Positions 41,110 through 51,300 of a stretch of 64,000 nt of DNA are shown here, in pieces (position 1 is the stretch's first letter; each line of letters opens with the position of its first letter). A program made the position numbers and the translations under genes. The DNA is from an uncultured Acidobacteriota bacterium (lineage in GTDB: Bacteria > Acidobacteriota > CAIWXX01). The stretch is from the NCBI GenBank assembly GCA_903916735.1, contig CAIWXX010000137.1, forward strand, positions 1 to 64,000, read 5' to 3'. The notes under the pieces were generated by a model. That model was given only the letters and a program-made list of their open reading frames with translations. It did not search any database and was not told the origin of the DNA.

Positions 41110-41913
41110 ATGATGAAACACTTGTTGGGTCTCATGACAATGCCGGTGGCCATGCTGGTTTTTTCTGTCGGACTGTTTTCATGCGGGGGCAAGAAAAACG
41201 TTCCTGATATCCAAAAACAGGTTCAGCAATTACAAATCCAGTTAGGGGATCTTCAAAAACAGTTGCAGGTCAGCACAAAGCAGCTGGAGGAATTGAAAGC
41301 GAGTGCTGCGAAGGAGCCGATCGATAAGCCGATGGAAGACCAGACAGGGCAGGTTAAAGAGCTCGACCTGGCGACGGCATCAGCGGCGCCGACTCCGGCA
41401 GCAGCCGAACCGGCACCGCATGTCGCTGCGCCAAGCCCAACTTCCACGCCGCATCCGGCGACCTCTCCAGCCGGCGATCGCTACGAAGGGCGACAGCCGA
41501 CTCGGATGGCGAAACCCGCATCCATCAATATGGCTGGGCAGGAAAAATTCTACAATGAGGCATTCATCCTTTACGAGAAAAAGGAATATCCACAAGCGAT
41601 TGCCAGGTTTGAGGAATTCATTTTGCGATTCCCGACAAGCGCACTCGCCGATAACGCTCAGTACTGGATCGGCGAATGCAACCTGGATATGAACCGCCCT
41701 GCGGATGCGCTCGATGCCTTTCAAAAACTCATGATTCGGTATCCGTCAGGAAATAAAATGCCCGACGCCTATCTAAAGTCGGGAATAACATACGTGAGAC
41801 TGCACGACTTGCCGAAGGCGGCTGCTGCCTTCAAGAAGGTCGTCGAATCCTATCCGGAATCGGAAGCAGCGCTCGTGGCCAAGGATCAATTGGCCAGGAT
41901 GGAGGAAAAATGA
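41110..41913 (+). CDS. cpoB: CpoB/YbgF-like lipoprotein (Tol-Pal associated)
   Basis: A 267-residue lipoprotein. The signal ends at the lipobox-like LFSC (VFSVGLFSCGGKK). A coiled coil (VPDIQKQVQQLQIQLGDLQKQ) follows, a Pro/Ala-rich linker, then three TPR-like repeats: FYNEAFILYEKKEYPQAIAR, IGECNLDMNRPADALDAFQK and ITYVRLHDLPKAAAAFKKVV. This is the CpoB/YbgF architecture, which links outer-membrane constriction by Tol-Pal with peptidoglycan synthesis. No tol or pal genes are in the window. It is directly followed by a LysM protein gene, so both are probably co-expressed envelope proteins. Confidence 0.8.
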   Translation: MMKHLLGLMTMPVAMLVFSVGLFSCGGKKNVPDIQKQVQQLQIQLGDLQKQLQVSTKQLEELKASAAKEPIDKPMEDQTGQVKELDLATASAAPTPAAAEPAPHVAAPSPTSTPHPATSPAGDRYEGRQPTRMAKPASINMAGQEKFYNEAFILYEKKEYPQAIARFEEFILRFPTSALADNAQYWIGECNLDMNRPADALDAFQKLMIRYPSGNKMPDAYLKSGITYVRLHDLPKAAAAFKKVVESYPESEAALVAKDQLARMEEK

Positions 41914-41963
41914 AGATCCGAAATTGGGTTCGTCCATGTTCACGATCGATCAGGGAGGTATTC

Positions 41964-43160
41964 ATGGCGACACGGATTGTGACAGTCATATGTGGGTTGC
42001 TGCTGGCGTTTGGGCTACTCTCTTTCGCCAATGGAACCTCAACGCCGGCCTCAAATGAGGCCCAAATCCACAAGGTCCAAGAAGGAGAAACGCTTTGGAC
42101 CATTGCCGAAAAATACTATGGGGACGGCAAGCTCTGGCCCAAGATATGGGATGCCAACAAGGACAAGGTGTCGAACGCCCAGTCTTTGAAAGTCGGCGAT
42201 GAGCTGGTCATCCCGCCCAAGGAAGGGGAACTGCCTGCCGCGACTCCGGCACCCGAATCGGTTGCACCCACGCCTTCTCCAGTCGCTGAAACCACTCTAC
42301 CACCGGCCTCCACTGAGACGGCTCCGGCTCCTGAACAGCCACAGGCAACCGCGCAACCACCGCAACCGTCGACTCCTGTGGCTCAGACGCCAACAGCGAT
42401 GGGACTCACCAAGTCTAAGCCTCCCCGGGCTTTCGCCGACGACGCTGATCTTTATTGCTCGTTCTTCGTCGCCGATGGGCAGGACGAGTCGATTCGTCTC
42501 ATCGCCTCCGAGCACCAGGATTCCAAAATCGGATTCGATGTTGGCGATAGCGTTTTCATCAACAAGGGGACGGTCGATGGAATCGCCATGGGCATGGAGT
42601 ATATGGTGGTCAACAATGAAGGGCATCTCAAGCATCCAGTGACACATCAGGACCTCGGCACTCTCTATCACATGCTCGGGCGTGTTCGAGTCGAATGCAT
42701 CTATGAGAAGACCTGCATGGGCACGATTGTCCAGGGCTGCACTGCAGTCGAACTCGGCAATATTCTGATTCCCTTCAAGGAATCACCAGTGCCGACCGGC
42801 ACGTTCAAGCCGACTCCGCAGTGCCAACAACCGACGGGGCGCAGCACAGGATATGTCGTCCATTCGCAGGACAATGTCATGGCCATGAGTGAAGGGCATG
42901 ATGTGCTGATCGACCTCGGAAGTCGTGATGGTATCGTCCCGGGTGATATCCTGACGATTTACCGCGAAGATCTCAGTCGAGGCCGCCTTGTCTCCAGCTC
43001 AACTTTTGCCGGTTCGCTCTATTCAGTATCACGGAAGGATTTGCCCCGATGGGTTCTGGGCAACTTGGTTGTGGTGATGACACAGGAAAAGGTCTCCACT
43101 GCCAGGATTATCGAATCCTATGAGGATATCTCAGTCGGCGATCGGGTGGAAATTCAGTAG
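41964..43160 (+). CDS. exported LysM-domain protein
   Basis: A 398-residue secreted protein. Start ATG 41964 is chosen for its AGGGAGG and for the signal peptide that follows (TRIVTVICGLLLAFGLLSFANG); an in-frame ATG at 41910 overlaps the cpoB stop. Residues about 35-85 are one LysM domain (HKVQEGETLWTIAEKYYGDG, LKVGDELVIPP), which binds peptidoglycan. A long Pro/Ala/Thr linker follows, then a domain of unknown type with two similar halves (DVGDSVFINKGTVDGIAMG and VLIDLGSRDGIVPGDILTIY). Such SH3-like halves occur in cell-wall-associated proteins. Co-transcribed with cpoB. Confidence 0.85.
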   Translation: MATRIVTVICGLLLAFGLLSFANGTSTPASNEAQIHKVQEGETLWTIAEKYYGDGKLWPKIWDANKDKVSNAQSLKVGDELVIPPKEGELPAATPAPESVAPTPSPVAETTLPPASTETAPAPEQPQATAQPPQPSTPVAQTPTAMGLTKSKPPRAFADDADLYCSFFVADGQDESIRLIASEHQDSKIGFDVGDSVFINKGTVDGIAMGMEYMVVNNEGHLKHPVTHQDLGTLYHMLGRVRVECIYEKTCMGTIVQGCTAVELGNILIPFKESPVPTGTFKPTPQCQQPTGRSTGYVVHSQDNVMAMSEGHDVLIDLGSRDGIVPGDILTIYREDLSRGRLVSSSTFAGSLYSVSRKDLPRWVLGNLVVVMTQEKVSTARIIESYEDISVGDRVEIQ

Positions 43161-43544
43161 GAGTAAGGATCAGCATCTGTTGATGATGGGCTTTCTGATT
43201 GGGAATTTCGAGGAGTTAACAATCAAGTCCGTGGGAAGCTTTGCAGCTCCCTGATGTAGGATAATTATTGGCGGTTGAGTCGCCTCAGACTCAGCCGCCT
43301 CGTGACATCAAAAACTCGATAGCCGATTTCCGGCTGCACTCCAAACCAAGATTCGGCATTGGAGCTATTATGCCAGGAGGTTCAATCTTGGAGTGGGAGC
43401 CGGTGTCTCGTGTAGAGTCCACGGCTCTTCTTATTATTATTCCGCGCCTCACGCCCACAGATGCAACGGATATTTCTCGAATGGATCCGTCTCCATCCAC
43501 GGTTTCCAGGTTTGGTTTGTCAGGAGAGTCGTTGATGGATTGCG
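43161..43544. other. intergenic region between convergent genes
   Basis: Holds the hairpin at 43270-43299. Short frames on both strands (43291-43500 minus, 43268-43552 plus) overlap each other and lack start signals and family likeness. Confidence 0.4.
43270..43299. terminator. hairpin between lysM gene and pgsA
   Basis: GGCGGTTGAGT and ACTCAGCCGCC form an 11-bp stem (one G-T pair) with an 8-base loop. On the minus strand it is followed by AATAATTAT, so it may terminate pgsA transcripts, although it lies about 245 bases past the pgsA stop. Confidence 0.5.
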
Positions 43545-44099
43545 CTAAGTAATGATCGGGACATCACCCTTGGTTTGAGTCATTTTCATGAAGCGGATGT
43601 AGTAATCCACCATGGAGCCGATGGCAAGCACAACGACGATCCAGAGTCCGGCCATCGCGAGCGCTTGGAATTCGCCCAAAAATTTCTTGCCGAGAAGAAG
43701 ACAGACGGCTATCACCTGCGCCACGAGCTTGAATTTCCCGAGCTCGCTGGCGGCGATGTTGATGCCTTGCGTGGCTGCGATTGAACGCAACCCCGTCACA
43801 GCCAGCTCGCGGCCAATGATAATCACAACCATCCATGCCGGTGCAAGCCGCTCTTCGACAAGCGCCACGAAGGCTGAACAGATCAGGAGCTTGTCGGCGA
43901 TAGGATCCAGCATGACTCCAAGCCTCGTCACCTGTCCTCTCCGCCGGGCTATGTAGCCATCTAACCAGTCTGTGATCGACGCGATAATCAAGATCGTGAT
44001 GCCGAGAACTTCCTTGCCGTCGAACTTGGTGAGGATGACGACAACGAGGAGAGGAACCAGGAAGATCCGGAAGAGCGTAAGATAGTTAGGTAAGTTCAT
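43545..44099 (-). CDS. pgsA: CDP-diacylglycerol--glycerol-3-phosphate 3-phosphatidyltransferase
   Basis: A 184-residue integral membrane enzyme making phosphatidylglycerol phosphate. It carries the full CDP-alcohol phosphotransferase motif: D-G-x2-A-R-x8-G-x3-D-x3-D in DWLDGYIARRR...GVMLDPIADK. The opening MNLPNYLTLFRIFLVPLLV and the later RELAVTGLRSIAATQGINIA and GKFKLVAQVIAVCLLL are standard PgsA segments. About six membrane helices fit the family. Transcribed alone. Confidence 0.94.
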   Translation of the reverse strand: MNLPNYLTLFRIFLVPLLVVVILTKFDGKEVLGITILIIASITDWLDGYIARRRGQVTRLGVMLDPIADKLLICSAFVALVEERLAPAWMVVIIIGRELAVTGLRSIAATQGINIAASELGKFKLVAQVIAVCLLLGKKFLGEFQALAMAGLWIVVVLAIGSMVDYYIRFMKMTQTKGDVPIIT

Positions 44100-44408
44100 A
44101 TGGCGTCTCTAATATAGACGCCGTGTGAAATGGTGTCAAACTCAAAGAGTTGACCATGCCATTGGATGCTTGATCCCGACGCCGGGATGACTGCTGCGTC
44201 GACAACCTGAAAGCGAGACCTGCGAATAGGACTTGAGGCCGACAGCCGCTTGTATTACCCTTTCCACGCAGGGCTGATCGAAAGAGGCGTCTCGACACTG
44301 TACTTCCCTGGAGGGAGTCATTTGAAACGGTGGTGGGTCGATCGGAGTGGCATCCTGAGAATTTTCTTCGACAAGATCATGTCAGTCATGTGAAGTCGCG
44401 GAGTCGCT
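44100..44408. other. divergent intergenic region
   Basis: Nothing recognisable between pgsA and the TMTC-like gene; presumably contains both promoters. Confidence 0.4.
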
Positions 44409-46097
44409 ATGATGACATCCAAGAGGCGGAAGACAAACATGATGACGTCACGTATTGGTCAGGCGTGGGAGATCGGGTTGCCGCTTATCCTGGTGATCCT
44501 GGCGCTGGCCTCTTATTTCAACTCGCTGCATGTCCCATTTCAATATGACGATTATGTCACGATTGTCGAAGACCCTTGCGTCCGGCTGCATTCCTCGATC
44601 ACCGACATCATCATCCGCAATCCTTTTCGCCCTTTTCTTGTTTTTTCATTCATGTTGAATGATCGCCTCTTTGGCCTCGATCCCTTTTCATTTCATCTCA
44701 TCAATCTGGCTCTCCATGCCCTGAATGGGGTTCTTTTTTATTTTCTGCTCAGGAGGCTGCTGCGATTTGGGGCAGGCCATCACCGTCTCGCGGCTTTTTT
44801 CGCCGCGGCATTGGCGATTTCGCACCCTTTAATGACCGAGGCTGTCACATACATCTCTTCGCGATCGACTATACAGGCAGCGGCTTTCCTGCTGCTGAGC
44901 CTTATCCTCTACATCGACTATTGTGAATCGGGCGGCATTCTGCGCTTGCTTGGTTGCTTCCTCTTTTTCGTGTTCTCGGCGGGTACGAAGGAAATCGGAG
45001 GGCTGGCGCCCCTGCTGTGGCTGGCCTATGCGGCGCTGTATGTTGGAGGCAGCAATCGTCGAGCCTGGATTGGGCTGGCGCCGGGATTGATTCTTTTCCT
45101 GGCGGGCGGCATCCACCGCGTGATCGTCTTCTTCCGCCTGGAGTACAGGTCGCTCCCGAGGAGTATGCAGGAGAATTTCTTCACTCAACTTGCCGCATTT
45201 CCAACCTATCTGCGCCTCTTCTTCTTTCCACGAGGGCAAACAATCTCCCACGAATTCCCGACCTTCACAGCGATTCTTTCTCCTGCGCCCCTCCTGGGCT
45301 TGATCCTCCTGACGGCCGCTGTGGCCATGATCATTTTAGAATGGAGAAAGCGGCCGGTCATCTCTTTCTTGCTCTCCTTCTTGCTCTTGATGCATCTTCC
45401 GAGCTCGGGCATTTTCCCGCTCCAGGAGGTGATGGCCGAACATCGCTTCTATCTGCCGGGCTTCGCGCTGTGCGGACTCCTTGCCCTGACGGCTCTCCTA
45501 CCGTCACGAGTCGCGTCGAGAACCGCAGTGGTTTTGCTGATTGGGTCGGTGTGCGCATGTGTTGTATTGACTCAGATGAGGAACCGGATTTGGGCGAGCG
45601 AAGAATTCTTATGGGCGGACGCCGTATCCAAGCAACCGGGATCAGCCAGGGCACTGTCCAATTATGCGGATGTCTTGCGGGGAAAGGGGGAGTACACTCG
45701 ATCGGCGTCCTATTATGCTCAGGCACTGAACGCCTCGCCTGACAACCTTGACTACACAGTCAATCTTGGGATCTGCCTCGCGCGATCGGGGAATCTTGCC
45801 GAAGCGGAAGCCGTTATTAAAAAGGCAAGACAAATCGATCCTGCTTCACCAAAACCCCTCGTCAATCTGGGCAACATTTGTGCCATGAGGGGCGATTATC
45901 AGTGTGCCCGGGCGCGCTATGAGGAGGCGTTGGCGATCGCACCGGATTCCTACGAGGCCCGAATCAACCTCGGCTATTTCTATCTGAATGTGCTTGGTGA
46001 CAAGCCGAAGGCCATCGCATTATTTGAAGAGGCCATCCGAATCGACCCGGTCAAGGGTTTGAATTTTCCATTGGATGCGCTTCGAATGTCACACTGA
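44409..46097 (+). CDS. TMTC-like polytopic membrane protein with C-terminal TPRs
   Basis: A 562-residue protein. Residues about 20-420 have ten or so membrane helices with a GT-C-like start: SYFNSLHVPFQYDDYVTIVE contains the acidic DD pair of the first external loop. FRPFLVFSFMLNDRLFG, HLINLALHALNGVLFYFLLR and HPLMTEAVTYISSRSTIQAA match the TMTC/DUF1736-type region. Residues about 430-550 are three TPR units (LSNYADVLRGKGEYTRSASY, LGICLARSGNLAEAEAVIKK, LGNICAMRGDYQCARARYEE). Eukaryotic TMTC proteins are O-mannosyltransferases; bacterial ones are probably lipid-linked-sugar glycosyltransferases. The start may also be ATG 44439. Confidence 0.78.
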   Translation: MMTSKRRKTNMMTSRIGQAWEIGLPLILVILALASYFNSLHVPFQYDDYVTIVEDPCVRLHSSITDIIIRNPFRPFLVFSFMLNDRLFGLDPFSFHLINLALHALNGVLFYFLLRRLLRFGAGHHRLAAFFAAALAISHPLMTEAVTYISSRSTIQAAAFLLLSLILYIDYCESGGILRLLGCFLFFVFSAGTKEIGGLAPLLWLAYAALYVGGSNRRAWIGLAPGLILFLAGGIHRVIVFFRLEYRSLPRSMQENFFTQLAAFPTYLRLFFFPRGQTISHEFPTFTAILSPAPLLGLILLTAAVAMIILEWRKRPVISFLLSFLLLMHLPSSGIFPLQEVMAEHRFYLPGFALCGLLALTALLPSRVASRTAVVLLIGSVCACVVLTQMRNRIWASEEFLWADAVSKQPGSARALSNYADVLRGKGEYTRSASYYAQALNASPDNLDYTVNLGICLARSGNLAEAEAVIKKARQIDPASPKPLVNLGNICAMRGDYQCARARYEEALAIAPDSYEARINLGYFYLNVLGDKPKAIALFEEAIRIDPVKGLNFPLDALRMSH

Positions 46098-46248
46098 AGG
46101 CCTGAATCAATTTGGTCAGTAACAACCCTCAATAGGATGTGGCCGCGATCAGGATCTCTATCTTATGTGGCGTACGAAAACCCAAAAGTGAAAAATTCTT
46201 TTGTCGCCTTGAAAATCCATCAATAGCGACGGCGACATCCTCTACATC

Positions 46249-47421
46249 TTAGGTTGTCGCCTTTTCCAGAATAGCCAGGAATGCCGGGTCAACCGGTGCG
46301 CCCATATCCCGTGCCTTAGTGGCTTCGGCCTTGGCACGAGCATAATCGCCGCTCTTATACAACGCCAATGAGAAATTCAGATGAACGACAGGCTGTGCCG
46401 AGGGATTGCCGGCCAGTAGTTCGAATATTTTTAGAGCAGCACCATTATCTCCTTTGCGATAATATGCCGTTCCGATATTGATTTGCGACCATTGATCATT
46501 GGGGTCCGCCTGCAATGCCGCATTAAACGCCCTGATGGCGTCATCATACTTTTTCTGCTGCAAATTGATCTCTCCGATTTTAAAGGAGGGATAGACGACA
46601 TGTGGATGGGCATTTGCCGCCTTCTGATAGTAGGCAAGAGCCCCGGCTTGGTCCCCGGTCTGAAGACGGATATCTCCAAGGCGAGTGAGTGCGCCATAGT
46701 GATTCGGATCACGGTTGAGTTCCCTGTTGAAGAAATCAACGCCTGCAGAGGTGTGGCCTTGCTTGAGCAGGATCAACCCAATATTGTGATTCAACTCCGG
46801 GTAGGAGGGTTCAGTCACAGCGATCAGTTGAAACAATTCCAATGCGTTATTCAAATCGCCTGACCGATACAGTGCAACTGCCTTATCGAAGGTGGTACCC
46901 GGATTGGCCGCGGCTTCAGCAGCGGTCGTTTCGGGGTAGTTGGCGAAGGAGGGCGGAGGAGTGACAACGGTACGTTCCAGTCGAATGTTCTTGTCGACCT
47001 GTCGCTTCGTCATGGCGATCTGATCTCGGACGACGAAGCGGAGCTTATAGGCGCCCGGTTCGACGCTCGGTATAACATCGCCATCAATTCGCAAAGCAGG
47101 TGTTCCTTGTGGCAGAGGCGCGTCATTTTGATACAAGGTGTAAGCAGACCACACGATAGCCCAGCCGTCAGGCTTTGTTTTGTCCTCTTTTAATAGAAGA
47201 ACATCAGCTTGAAGGTCAGGGCGGTTATTCTTGGTCAGTTTCATTCCACTGACCCTACAACTGATAAGAATGTGCTCTCCCACTTGAATTGAGTTGATTT
47301 GATCATTTGAACCGGGTTTTTGTACTTCGAAGTTGGTGATTTGTAATTTGTTGCGCGTACATGATGAAAGAGCCAGGATCGCCAACAAAGCCGAGCGGAA
47401 GAGGATTTTACTCTTAGTCAT
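46249..47421 (-). CDS. TPR lipoprotein
   Basis: A 390-residue lipoprotein with signal RSALLAILALSSC (lipobox Cys). Residues about 25-150 are a beta-rich domain (IQVGEHILISCRVSGMKL, GDVIPSVEPGAYKLRFVVRD). Residues 180-385 are six TPRs: AVALYRSGDLNNALELFQLI, IGLILLKQGHTSAGVDFFNR, LGDIRLQTGDQAGALAYYQK, IGEINLQQKKYDDAIRAFNA and two more. The role is unknown; it may be an outer-membrane assembly or secretion helper. It converges with the TMTC-like gene. Confidence 0.78.
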   Translation of the reverse strand: MTKSKILFRSALLAILALSSCTRNKLQITNFEVQKPGSNDQINSIQVGEHILISCRVSGMKLTKNNRPDLQADVLLLKEDKTKPDGWAIVWSAYTLYQNDAPLPQGTPALRIDGDVIPSVEPGAYKLRFVVRDQIAMTKRQVDKNIRLERTVVTPPPSFANYPETTAAEAAANPGTTFDKAVALYRSGDLNNALELFQLIAVTEPSYPELNHNIGLILLKQGHTSAGVDFFNRELNRDPNHYGALTRLGDIRLQTGDQAGALAYYQKAANAHPHVVYPSFKIGEINLQQKKYDDAIRAFNAALQADPNDQWSQINIGTAYYRKGDNGAALKIFELLAGNPSAQPVVHLNFSLALYKSGDYARAKAEATKARDMGAPVDPAFLAILEKATT

Positions 47422-47681
47422 GGTCGTTATCTACCCCGACTGATATGTTTAAAGCCAGGACACCACATCTCATTTCAATTTCCGGAATATGCAATCCGTA
47501 TCGATATAATCTCACAAGGCATACGATTTTTCAACATGAACCAATGGAGCCGAAATATGTGCAAACGCCTGATGGGAGCCGTGGGCTCGCAGGGTCGTAC
47601 CCCTTGCCTGTCGAGCACCATCTGGATTATATCGGCGCCTCGAAGATAATATGGGCGTCGTTAGTGTTGATTTGAAATCGA

Positions 47682-48239
47682 TTAATCTTGCCGGAGCCAG
47701 CCTGGCAACGCTCCCGCCTTTCGGCCTTCATCAGAGAGGTTATCCAAATCGCTTGTTGTTTTTTGAAGCTTCTGGTTGGTCTCTTCGAGTTTCTTGGTGA
47801 GCATGTTGATCTCGATGTTGATTTGATCGCGTTGGGCCGGATCATCCATTGCGTAAAATTGGTTCCACTTGAGATTGAGCTGTAATTGTAGATCCGATGC
47901 TGCCGTCTCAGAATCGCTTTTGGCCTTGCTGAGATCGGCTGTTCGCTTCCTCCAGTAGGCTTCATCGCCGTAGAATTGAGTGCCGCCCTGCCTCAGATCC
48001 GCAGGGATTGGAGGCAACGTCACGGTTTTCGGAATGGATTTGGAATTGGCCGGCGCTGATGGGACATCACCTTCGAATTTTTTCAGGTCATCGTTCGTAT
48101 ATGTTTTGATTCCAGATGGTTGACTCTGCGCCGATTTTTTAGTCTCCTTTGCAACGCCGACAAGGGATTCCTGGGCACTGAGTAGTGTCAAAGTTAGAGC
48201 GATCCCTATAAGGAACCTGCTTTTTCTCAAGATTCGCAT
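47682..48239 (-). CDS. exported coiled-coil protein, last gene of the pilus cluster
   Basis: A 185-residue protein with a signal peptide (MRILRKSRFLIGIALTLTLL, then SAQES). Residues about 105-175 form a coiled coil (AYWRKRTADLSKAKSDSETA, INIEINMLTKKLEETNQKLQ). I recognise no family. It starts 105 bases after pilY1 on the same strand, so it may be co-transcribed with the minor-pilin operon and act in the periplasm. MHMR at 48245 is an alternative start, and the frame is open to 48332 without a better one. Confidence 0.6.
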   Translation of the reverse strand: MRILRKSRFLIGIALTLTLLSAQESLVGVAKETKKSAQSQPSGIKTYTNDDLKKFEGDVPSAPANSKSIPKTVTLPPIPADLRQGGTQFYGDEAYWRKRTADLSKAKSDSETAASDLQLQLNLKWNQFYAMDDPAQRDQINIEINMLTKKLEETNQKLQKTTSDLDNLSDEGRKAGALPGWLRQD

Positions 48240-48343
48240 ATGCATCCTTGAGAGCGGTAAAGACGGACGATAGGAGAGCACGCGGATCGTGCATTGTGGA
48301 ATGCTTCTCATCCGCGTGCCTTCCCGATGCATTTCAGTACTCG

Positions 48344-51300
48344 CTATCTCTCTTCTTCTCTCCAGATTTGGCCTGATGTACCCACTTTCTGCTGAGGATT
48401 GATATCATTCGGCCCTGTGCCGGCGGTGTTTGATGCACCGCCCTGGACGGCGACGATTGTGCCGCCTTCACCAAGGACATAAACACCACCCGGCCCGGCG
48501 GCGATTCCGGCCGGTGCGCCTTCCGACGAACCGATTGCTTGGCCAGTGCTCCCTGGTGTTATTGCCGTGCCCATCAGATCGGTGATATCTGAGCTCGGGA
48601 GTGCGCTTGACCATCCAGTGGATGTCAGACAGCCGCCAAAGTCGATGACGTAGATATATCCCTGACCCTTTCTACAGGCATCGGTCGATGGGATGAATGT
48701 CGTCACATAGGCCTTGGTGCCTTGGACCACCGGATTTCCACTCAGTTGTTCGTTGGCGCTGAGTGTAAAGAGAGGTTTGGAAACCGTACAGAATCGCTTT
48801 CCTTTCGGCGAAATTTCGCCGATGAGATCCGGATCAATGAATCCATCGACGAAGTTCCTGGTTGCCCCCATGGTGGGGCATGGATCGCCGCCGGTTCCGA
48901 AGAAAACCAACGGAGCATATTCAGAAACACCACCGACAGGATCAGAGTAGAACTGAAGAGTGACAGCAGGACGGATGACGATCGGTTGCTTGCCGGTGCT
49001 TTGATCCGGATTCCCGGTTAGTTGCATCTGATTGGCATTTAAGACCGGGTCATCATCGAAAAAGAATGGTACTGGTGTGTCGGTACCGTTATAGGAGCAG
49101 GCATTGGTGGATGGGCTTGAGCAGTTCGCCTGAACCGTCCCACTCCCATTGTTTATTGCAAATTTCCATACTCTGCCCTCAAGATCCCCGATATATGCAT
49201 CGTCGATATAGCCGTCCAGATTCTCATCAATTGTTGAGACGGATCCAACCAACTTATTCTCATTATCGTAGCCACTCGCAGTGGAATTGACATCATCGAC
49301 TGTGTATCTGTAAAGAAGCTTCCCGTTCTCGACGTCGATAATGTAGAAAGTGCGGCCGCGGTTAGCTGAATCATCAGCAGGAACACGATCCTCATGGTAA
49401 CCGGATCCAACGAACGCGACATATTTCGATGTGATATCGCCGGTTGTTGTATCCTTCCACTTGATTTTGCCGATCCTTGGAGTGGAATATGTCAACCCCA
49501 AAGTTGCTCTCTCAGTAGCTGACCATGCTGTGTCGGTATCCCAAATCTGTCGCGGGCCGGCTGCGGCACTGGTTTGAGTCGGGTTGGTAACGTCCAGGCA
49601 CCAGAACCCTTCATTACCCGGGCCATAGCCGCCCATGATGATTGTCTTCCATTCCAGAGGCGTCCCTATCTTTATGTCGGCCGTGACGATGTCTCCGTTG
49701 ATGAAGAACCGGTGATGGGCGACGTCTTGACCGACAAGGTAGCCTGGTACGAGTTTAAAGCGTTGGATGGATGGCTGAGGAATTAGGTCCTGGTTTGAAC
49801 CGAATCTCACGAGATGTTTGAGGATCCCATGTGGGATATATGCCCAGAGCTCATCACCGCCCCAATAGTGGCTGTAATCCTCTGCATCCGTGTACCCATC
49901 TTCAAATGTGACAACAGGTGGGATACTATTTTTATTCGGCATGCCGCCGACAATAGCGTGAATCATACCATCGTCTGCAGCCTGGTAGACCATTGTGGGC
50001 CGGTTTTTTTGCTGTTCGGCGAATGTGATGTAGTCAGCGTCGAGCGGTGGGTCTTGAATTGGAGGACTGACGACTGCCGGGCTTCCAAGGATCGGCGAGC
50101 CCATCGCACCGGTAGTCTCCTTTGGAAGAGTTGGATCATTTGTCCATTTCTCAAGTCCGTATGAATCACGGACCCACCGAATCAAGGTGTTCCAATCAGC
50201 ATGAGAAAAGTTGATGGGATCAGCCAGTGTCACCCCCTCCGCCATGTTGTCGCCGTTGATGAGACTGGAATAATCGGTCGCGAAGACCCCTCCAGGGGTC
50301 GCATCATCCGGGAAGAATTCAACTTTGCTCAATGTTGGGGTGAGGCCACCCGAGCTAACCGAAGTCAGCACGAGGCTTCGACTCCGGGCTCGCTCTCCTG
50401 CATCCCAGAGCAATTGTGGGCGACATGGCGTTGCCCCGGGGCATGCAACACCGGCTGAAGTGGCCCCGATTGTGATCGCTCCGCTGATATTGTAATCGAA
50501 AACACGATAGGCAGCGACGTGGCCTTGGAACTTGGGTAATTCAGCATAAGGTGTGACAAGCATATTCTGATTCACTCGCACGGGGGAATTGCCCCAGAAG
50601 TCGGTGCTTGTATGGCCGCTGATAATATCCGGGTTTGTCGCAAGAATCGGCCCAGTCGTGGCGTACTTGGCTGTGACGATCGCATTGAAGGCTTCTTCGA
50701 GCGACGCAACGAGAGTTGGTTCGCTGGTTGCACGGTACGGCTGGATAGGTGGGACTAACGTATCATCATCGGTGGCTGCATCGCCACCTACCAAAGAATC
50801 AACCAAATCCATGTCCGAGTCAGTAGCGATTCTGAGCACTTGGTCCCAACCGTTCGGGTCCACCGAATATCCGAGAATCATCACCTTTACGCCAAGGCCG
50901 ATGAGGCCATCACTATGATCAAGCTGAGTCCCGAGCATGACACTGTCGATCGCAGTGTTGGCAGTAGGGGTTGTTGTGGATTTGTAGAAGGAGTCTTTGC
51001 CATCTGTAATGATGAGCAAATAATTTTTCCGACAAGACTGCGGCGGAGGTGTGGGGAAAATTGTCATACTATCGACGATAACCGGGCTGATCGTCGTGCA
51101 GGAGAGGTTTGCAGCAGGTGGTGATTCCAATGTGGTTGATTTATTTGTCTTCCCGGCGTTATTTAGTGCATTAAAGTAGTTGTAGGCGCATTGCATCGAA
51201 TCGACAAGAGGAGTATTGCCGCGAGCGACAAGTCCTGTCCAGAGGGCTTGGGTGCCGCCGGCTGCGGTCGGCGTCCAATATGGGTTATCAATGCTGGAAT

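Noticed and set aside
43268-43552. 94-codon plus frame and 69-codon minus frame between the LysM gene and pgsA
   Set aside because: They overlap each other and a hairpin, and have no family likeness or ribosome-binding site.
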